Shown piece by piece: positions 24,663-29,456 of a stretch of 29,456 nt of DNA. This stretch comes from Gemmataceae bacterium. GTDB lineage: Bacteria; Planctomycetota; Planctomycetia; Gemmatales; Gemmataceae. A program made the position numbers and the translations under genes. How positions within the stretch are numbered: position 1 is the first letter of the stretch; each line of letters begins with the position of its first letter. The stretch spans positions 1-29,456 of the forward strand of contig JAFMJU010000002.1 in the NCBI GenBank assembly GCA_017853285.1, in the 5' to 3' direction. The notes below the pieces were generated by a model. The model saw only the letters and a program-made list of their open reading frames with translations, ran no database searches and was not told the origin of the DNA.

Positions 24663-25733
24663 ATGCGTTTCCGCCGCGCCACGCTCGATGCCTTCGCCAG
24701 CGAACTGGCCCCCGTGGTCGTCGCCAGCGATGAACTCGAGGCCCGCGTCGCCCCCGCCCTCGAGCGCCTCCGCATCCCCGCCGGCCAGTTGCAGGCCCTC
24801 ACCGGCATCCGCGAGCGCCGCTGGTGGGAGGAAGGCCAGCCCCTCGCCGAAGCCGCCGCCCGCGCCGGCAAAAAGGCCCTCGCCCGCGCCGGTGTCCCCG
24901 TGCAAGAACTCGGCGCCCTCATCTACGCCGGTGTCTGCCGCGAGCGCTTCGAGCCCGCCACCGCCTGCCGCGTCGCCCACTTCCTCGGCCTCTCCGGCAA
25001 AACCCTCGTCCGCGACATCTCCAACGCCTGCCTCGGCGCGCTCAACGGCGTGATAGATATCGCCAACGCCATCGAGCTCGGCCACATCCGCGCCGGCATG
25101 GTCGTCTGCTGCGAGAGCGCCCGCGAGATCAACGAGCGCGCCATCGCCACGCTGCTGGCACACCCCACCCCCGCCAACTACCGCGAGACCCTAGCCACCT
25201 TCACCGGCGGCTCCGGCGCCGCCGCCATCGTCGTCACCGATGGCTCCTACGCCCCCGCCAAGCCCCGCCTCGAGGCCGCAGTCGCCCGCGCCTGGCCCGA
25301 AAAGCACGAGCTTTGCTGGTGGGGCCTCGCCGATGACCTCGACCGCCCCATCCCCCACCTCGCCGGCAGCGCCACCCATGTCCGCCAGGCCATGGTGACC
25401 GATTCCGTCGCCGTGCTGCGCGACGGCATCGAACTCGGCCGCCAGACCTGGGCCGATCTCCACGCCGAATTGCCCGATTGGCAGGGTTCCGTCGACCGCG
25501 TCGTCGGCCACCAGGTGGGCGGTCCCCACCGCGAGGCCATGCTCCGCGCCTTCCGCCTCGGGCCCGATCAGGACTTCAGCATCTTCGAGCACCTCGGCAA
25601 CATGGGCTCCGCCGCGCTGCCCTCCGCCGTCGGCCTCGCCCAGGACCGCGGCTTCCTGCAACCCGGCCGCAAGGTCGCCTTGCTCGGCATTGGCAGCGGT
25701 CTCAATTGCCTCATGCTGGGGGTGCGCTGGTGA
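24663..25733 (+). CDS. oleA: OleA, head-to-head acyl condensing thiolase
   Basis: OleA joins two activated fatty acyl chains by non-decarboxylative Claisen condensation to give a 2-alkyl-3-ketoacid, the first step of olefin biosynthesis. The 356-residue thiolase-fold protein shows the catalytic triad Cys123 (NACLG), His283 (GHQVGG) and Asn313 (GNMGSAALP). It also has Glu97 in FEPATA, 26 residues before the Cys; this matches the spacing and context of the Glu that I recall as catalytic base in Xanthomonas OleA (Glu117/Cys143) and helps separate OleA from FabH. The ATG lies four bases after the pfaC stop, with GGGAGG inside the end of pfaC as ribosome binding site. Its direct position behind pfaC suggests it takes the polyunsaturated chain made by the Pfa enzymes. 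Confidence 0.92.
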   Translation: MRFRRATLDAFASELAPVVVASDELEARVAPALERLRIPAGQLQALTGIRERRWWEEGQPLAEAAARAGKKALARAGVPVQELGALIYAGVCRERFEPATACRVAHFLGLSGKTLVRDISNACLGALNGVIDIANAIELGHIRAGMVVCCESAREINERAIATLLAHPTPANYRETLATFTGGSGAAAIVVTDGSYAPAKPRLEAAVARAWPEKHELCWWGLADDLDRPIPHLAGSATHVRQAMVTDSVAVLRDGIELGRQTWADLHAELPDWQGSVDRVVGHQVGGPHREAMLRAFRLGPDQDFSIFEHLGNMGSAALPSAVGLAQDRGFLQPGRKVALLGIGSGLNCLMLGVRW

Positions 25734-26698
25734 CAGTTCCCGTGGCCACGATCGATGCCTCCCTCGCCACCACCACGCCCCCGTGGCGCGCCCGGCTCGT
25801 GCTCGACCGCCTCGCCCGGGTTCCGGTCGGCTATCCCGGCCGGTTCTTCCGCCAGCCGCACGGCGCCTGGATGCACTCGGTCGACCGCGGCTCCGGCCCG
25901 GCCGTGGTCATGGTGCACGGCAACCCCTCCTGGTCGTTCCTCTACCGCGGCCTCGTCGAACCCCTCTCCACCAACCGCCGGGTCCTGGTGCCCGACCATG
26001 TCGGTTGCGGCCTGTCCGACCTGGCGCCCGATGGTTACAGCTTCCAGCTCCAGGACCGCGTCGCTGATTTCACCCGCCTGATGGACCACCTGGCTCCCGA
26101 TGGTCCGGTCGACCTCATCGTGCACGATTGGGGCGGCATGATCGGCCTCGCCTGGGCGGTTCGCCATCCCCACCGCGTCCGACGCATCGTGGTGATGAAC
26201 ACCGCCGGGTTCGGCCTGCCCCCCGGCGCCTCCATCCCGCTGTCGCTCCGCCTGGCCCGCACCCCGGGCCTCGGCGCGTTGCTCATCCGCGACTGCAACG
26301 CCTTCGTCCGCGGCGCCATCCGCTACGGCACCGTCCAACCGCTCAGCCCCGAGGCCGTCACCGGCTTCACCGCCCCCTACACCACCTGGCTCGAGCGCGA
26401 GGCCACCCTCCGGTTCGTCGAGGACATCCCCCTCGGCCCAAGGCACCCCTCCTGGCCCCTGGTGCAGGCAACCTCCGATCACCTCGGCAAACTGGCCGAC
26501 AAACCCCTCCTCGTCCTCTGGGGCATGAAGGACTTCGTCTTCACCAAGCCGTTCCTCGACACCTGGCGCGCCCGCCGGCCCGATGCCCGCGTGGTGGAAT
26601 ACCCGCAGGCCGGCCACTGGCTGCTGGAAGATGTGCTCCAGCCCTGCCTGGCGGAAATCCGGAACTTCCTGGGGTCCGGCCATGACTCCGCCCCCTGA
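25730..26698 (+). CDS. oleB: OleB, alpha/beta-hydrolase-fold beta-lactone decarboxylase
   Basis: OleB converts the cis-beta-lactone made by OleC into a cis-olefin and CO2. The 322-residue protein has the haloalkane-dehalogenase-like form of the alpha/beta hydrolase fold: HGNPSWSFLYR (63-73) forms the oxyanion region, the nucleophile is Asp133 in VHDWGGM, and the acid and base are Asp268 (WGMKDFVF) and His296 (QAGHW). An Asp rather than Ser nucleophile in this neighbourhood is the OleB pattern. The GTG start at 25730 overlaps the oleA TGA as GTGA. Its 3' end overlaps the oleC start by 17 bases in a different frame. On sequence alone a haloalkane dehalogenase would be the other option; the oleA-oleC-oleD setting decides it. 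Confidence 0.9.
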   Translation: MTVPVATIDASLATTTPPWRARLVLDRLARVPVGYPGRFFRQPHGAWMHSVDRGSGPAVVMVHGNPSWSFLYRGLVEPLSTNRRVLVPDHVGCGLSDLAPDGYSFQLQDRVADFTRLMDHLAPDGPVDLIVHDWGGMIGLAWAVRHPHRVRRIVVMNTAGFGLPPGASIPLSLRLARTPGLGALLIRDCNAFVRGAIRYGTVQPLSPEAVTGFTAPYTTWLEREATLRFVEDIPLGPRHPSWPLVQATSDHLGKLADKPLLVLWGMKDFVFTKPFLDTWRARRPDARVVEYPQAGHWLLEDVLQPCLAEIRNFLGSGHDSAP

Positions 26699-28319
26699 CA
26701 CCGCCACGACAGAACCCGTCAATGTCGCCTGGCGGCTGGCCTCGGTGGTCACCCGGTCCGCCACCGCTGGCGATCCTGCCATCCTCTCGCTCAACGCCAC
26801 TGGCGGCATCGCCGAATCCTGGAGCGCCACCCGCCTGGTTGACGAGGCCGCGCGCATCGCCGCCGGCCTGGCCGCCCTCGGCATCCAGCCCGGCCACCGC
26901 GTGGCGGTGCTGGTGCCCCCCGGCCCCCGCTTCTTCGCCCTCATGCACGGTCTGCTCCATGTGGGCGCCGTCATGGTCCTCATCGACCCGGGCATGGGCA
27001 TCAAGGGCCTCTCCGCCTGCCTCAAACAAGCCGATCCCGTCGCCTTCATCGGCTCGCCCAAGGCCCTCCTGGCCCGCAAGCTGTTCGGCTGGTGCCCCAA
27101 AGTCCGCTGGGTCCTACGCGTCGGCGGCTTTTTCCCCGGCGTCCGCTCCATCACGCGCCTGCCCGCCGGCCCGGCCCCCGCCTATCACGATGGCGGTCCC
27201 GCCGGCATCCTCTTCACCAGCGGCTCCACGGGCCCCGCCAAGGGTGCCCTCTACACCCAGGCCAATTTCCTCGCCCAGTGCGATGCCCTCGGCCGCATGC
27301 TCGACATCCGGCCCGGCGAGAACGACCTTTCCACCTTCCCCCTCTTCGGCCTCTACGCCCCGCTGCTGGGCATGCGCGCCATCATCCCGCGCATGGATTT
27401 CACCCGCCCCGGCAGCGCCAACCCCGCCTACCTGCTCCAGGCCATCCGCTCCCACCAGGTGGACAACCTCTTCGGCTCCCCGGCCCTGCTCAACCGCCTC
27501 CTCACGCATCCCGGCGTGGCCGCAGGCGGCCTGCAGCGCCTCAAGCGTGTCGTGTCCGCCGGCGCCCCTGTCCCCGCGCCCCTGCTGCGCCGCCTCGCCC
27601 CGCACCTGGCCCGCACCGCGCAGGTCTACACTCCCTATGGCGCCACCGAGGCGCTCCCCGTCGCCTGCATCGGCAGTGCTGACATTCTCGAAACCACCAG
27701 CCAGCTCACCGCACAGGGCAAGGGCACCTGCGTCGGCTGGCCGGCCCCCGGCGCCACGGTCCGCATCCTCGCCCTGCAGGATAGCCCGCTCGATCCGGCC
27801 AACCCGCCCCGGGTGCTATCCCCCGGTGAAGTTGGCGAGATCGCCGTCGCCGGCGACCAGGTCACCCGCTCCTACTTCAATCGGCCCGACATGGACGCCC
27901 GGCACAAGCTCACGCTGGAGGGCCGCCTGTTCCACCGCATGGGCGACCTGGGCTATCTCGATTCCCTCGGCCGCATCTGGTTCCTCGGCCGCAAATCCCA
28001 GCGCGTCCACACCGCGGCGGGCGACCTCCCCGCCGACGCGATTGAATCGGTCGCCCTCGAGGAACCCGGCGTCTCCCGCGCCGGCCTGGTGGGCGTGGGC
28101 CCGCCTCCCGACCAGAAGCCCGTCCTCGCCATCGAGGTGACTGCCGGTGCCGATGCCGACAAGGTCTTGGCCAGCGTGCGCGCCCGCCTGAAGGCCTGCC
28201 CCGCCACCAGGGCGGTGAAAACGGTGATCCGCCACAAGGCCATCCCGGTGGACAAGCGGCACAACAGCAAGATCCAGCGCGAGGCGCTCACCACGCACTA
28301 CAACCGGGTGATGCGATGA
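26682..28319 (+). CDS. oleC: OleC, ATP-dependent beta-lactone synthetase
   Basis: OleC belongs to the acyl-adenylating (AMP-binding) superfamily and closes a 2-alkyl-3-hydroxyacid into a beta-lactone at the expense of ATP. The 545-residue protein shows the ATP-binding loop FTSGSTGPAKG (178-188), the TPYGATE adenylate motif (317-323), and MGDLGYLDSLGRIWFLGRK, the hinge and ribose-contact segment, leading into the C-terminal domain. It ends with PVDKRHNSKIQRE, the segment holding the terminal Lys and resembling OleC proteins. The ATG at 26682 lies inside the last codons of oleB. The TGA overlaps the ATG of oleD in ATGA. Without its neighbours it might be called a generic fatty-acyl-AMP ligase. 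Confidence 0.92.
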   Translation: MTPPPDTATTEPVNVAWRLASVVTRSATAGDPAILSLNATGGIAESWSATRLVDEAARIAAGLAALGIQPGHRVAVLVPPGPRFFALMHGLLHVGAVMVLIDPGMGIKGLSACLKQADPVAFIGSPKALLARKLFGWCPKVRWVLRVGGFFPGVRSITRLPAGPAPAYHDGGPAGILFTSGSTGPAKGALYTQANFLAQCDALGRMLDIRPGENDLSTFPLFGLYAPLLGMRAIIPRMDFTRPGSANPAYLLQAIRSHQVDNLFGSPALLNRLLTHPGVAAGGLQRLKRVVSAGAPVPAPLLRRLAPHLARTAQVYTPYGATEALPVACIGSADILETTSQLTAQGKGTCVGWPAPGATVRILALQDSPLDPANPPRVLSPGEVGEIAVAGDQVTRSYFNRPDMDARHKLTLEGRLFHRMGDLGYLDSLGRIWFLGRKSQRVHTAAGDLPADAIESVALEEPGVSRAGLVGVGPPPDQKPVLAIEVTAGADADKVLASVRARLKACPATRAVKTVIRHKAIPVDKRHNSKIQREALTTHYNRVMR

Positions 28320-29332
28320 ACCAGCGCGTCCTCGTCACCGGCGCCGGCGGCTTCCTTGGGGGAGCCGTCGCCCGCCTGCTGGTCGAGCACGGCTACCGGG
28401 TCCGCCACCTGTCCCGCCGCCGCTACCCCGCCCTCGACACCCTCGGCATCGAGCAGGCCACCGGCTCGCTCGAAAATCCCCAAGCCGTCCGCCGTGCCGT
28501 GGCCGGGTGCGATGCCGTCTGCCATGTCGCAGCCAAGGCCGGCATCTGGGGCAGCCTGGGCGACTACTGGCGCCCCAATGTCCTCGGCACCCGCCATGTC
28601 CTGTCCGCCTGCCGGGCCGAGGGCATTCCCCGCCTGGTGGTCACCAGCTCTCCCAGCGTCGTCTTCCACCATGGCGACCAGCAGGGCATCGATGAATCCA
28701 CGCCCTACCCCAATCACTACGAGAGCCTCTACAGCCGCACCAAGGCCGTGGCCGAACGCGAGGCGCTCGCCACCAACTCACCCAGGCTGGCAGTCTGCGC
28801 CCTCAGGCCCCACCTCATCTGGGGTCCGGGCGATCCGCACCTGCTGCCCCGCCTAGCCGCGCGCGCCCGCGCCGGCCGCCTGCGCCGGGTCGGCCCCGGC
28901 GGCCTGGTCGACACCACCTGTGTGGAAAACGCCGCCCACGCCCACCTGCTAGCCCTCCAGCGCCTGGCCCCCGGCGCGCCCTGCGCCGGCAAGGCCTACT
29001 TCATCGCCAACGGCCAACCCACCAACCTGTGGGAACTGGTCAACCGCCTGCTGGCCGCCGTGGGCGAACAACCGGTCACCAAAACCATCTCACCCAAGCT
29101 GGCCTACGCCGCCGGTGTGGCCGCAGAACTCGCCTGGTCCTGCCTCCGCCTCCCCGGCGAACCCCCCATGACCCGCTTCGTCGCCCGCGAACTCGCCACC
29201 GCCCACTGGTTCAACCTCGCCGCCGCCCAAACCGACCTCGGCTACCAGCCCGTCCTCCCGCTCGACACCGCCATCGCCCGCCTCGCCCGCTGGCACACAG
29301 AAGGCGGGAAAATGCCAGGCCCTCAAAAGTAA
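28316..29332 (+). CDS. oleD: OleD, NADPH-dependent 2-alkyl-3-oxoalkanoate reductase
   Basis: OleD reduces the ketone of the OleA product to a hydroxyl group before lactone closure. The 338-residue protein is an extended short-chain dehydrogenase: TGAGGFLG (8-15) binds the nucleotide, and the active site shows the Ser run VTSSPS (109-114) with Tyr139-x-x-x-Lys143 (YSRTK). Arg residues after the second strand (HLSRRRY) fit NADPH preference. The C-terminal third has the substrate domain of 3-beta-hydroxysteroid dehydrogenase-like enzymes. The ATG overlaps the oleC stop (ATGA). A short, weak inverted repeat GTAAT/ATTAC (29329-29344) overlaps the stop codon. It is the last complete gene of the cluster in this window. 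Confidence 0.92.
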   Translation: MNQRVLVTGAGGFLGGAVARLLVEHGYRVRHLSRRRYPALDTLGIEQATGSLENPQAVRRAVAGCDAVCHVAAKAGIWGSLGDYWRPNVLGTRHVLSACRAEGIPRLVVTSSPSVVFHHGDQQGIDESTPYPNHYESLYSRTKAVAEREALATNSPRLAVCALRPHLIWGPGDPHLLPRLAARARAGRLRRVGPGGLVDTTCVENAAHAHLLALQRLAPGAPCAGKAYFIANGQPTNLWELVNRLLAAVGEQPVTKTISPKLAYAAGVAAELAWSCLRLPGEPPMTRFVARELATAHWFNLAAAQTDLGYQPVLPLDTAIARLARWHTEGGKMPGPQK

Positions 29333-29369
29333 TCCTTCTATTACCAGCCACCACAACCTGGAGAAAGCA

Positions 29370-29456
29370 ATGAGGAATATTGTTTGCTCTCAGGCCCGTT
29401 GGCGGTCGACATTGCCTGCAGCAACGATTATGGACCATTTGCAGTCCAGTTTTCCC
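29370..29456 (+). CDS. Possible start of a further gene, cut by window end
   Basis: An ATG at 29370 is preceded by GGAG at a 6-base distance and opens a frame of 29 codons without stop to the window end (MRNIVCSQARWRSTLPAATI and on). It starts 38 bases after the oleD stop on the same strand, so it could be an eighth gene of the cluster. Codon use is less GC-rich than oleD, and the fragment is too short to identify. Confidence 0.4.
   Translation, partial: MRNIVCSQARWRSTLPAATIMDHLQSSFP

Noticed and set aside
25568..27154. A 528-codon minus-strand frame opposite oleB and oleC
   Set aside because: No domain pattern, and the plus strand carries complete catalytic motifs for both enzymes.

Overview
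This window looks like a piece of a high-GC planctomycete chromosome. The main reasons are a BBP7-type outer-membrane beta-barrel protein (a family I know mainly from Planctomycetes), large exported proteins of unknown role, and a secondary-lipid locus of a type reported from that phylum. The phylum is an inference from gene content. There are no rRNA, tRNA, CRISPR or insertion-sequence features that I can see.

Left part (1-8918). Most genes are on the minus strand: an FAD-dependent amine-oxidase-like enzyme with lower GC than its surroundings, a BBP7 beta-barrel protein, a Lys/Ala-rich small basic protein, a small two-helix membrane protein, then a tightly coupled three-gene set (SGNH hydrolase, M20 amidohydrolase, GNAT acetyltransferase; transcribed right to left, each join a 4-base GTGA overlap), and an exported SH3-domain protein. 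One plus-strand gene of unknown function (2729-3529) ends in a striking Glu9-Asp8 tail encoded by trinucleotide repeats.

Middle (9112-9819). A complete deoxyribose-phosphate aldolase gene (deoC) on the plus strand contains an AT-rich patch around its Schiff-base lysine and is followed by a stem-loop.

Right part (10006-29332). This is the centre of interest: seven plus-strand genes that almost touch. They are pfaD (FMN enoyl reductase), a pfaA-type synthase (KS-AT-ACP-ACP-KR-DH, 2135 aa), a pfaC-type synthase with a built-in acyltransferase (KS-CLF-AT-DH-DH, 2198 aa), then oleA, oleB, oleC and oleD. The Pfa proteins are an iterative polyunsaturated fatty-acid synthase. The Ole proteins join two acyl chains head to head (OleA), reduce the beta-keto acid (OleD), close a beta-lactone (OleC) and decarboxylate it to a cis-olefin (OleB). 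Arranged as one apparent operon, they predict a very long polyunsaturated hydrocarbon, or a related ketone, made from start to finish by one locus. In Shewanella the C31:9 olefin hentriacontanonaene is made by the same two pathways. No phosphopantetheinyl transferase, thioesterase or desaturase lies in the window. A possible further gene starts at 29370 and runs off the end.

No gene-free stretch exceeds 300 bases; the largest gaps are 2535-2728, 8919-9111 and 9820-10005.
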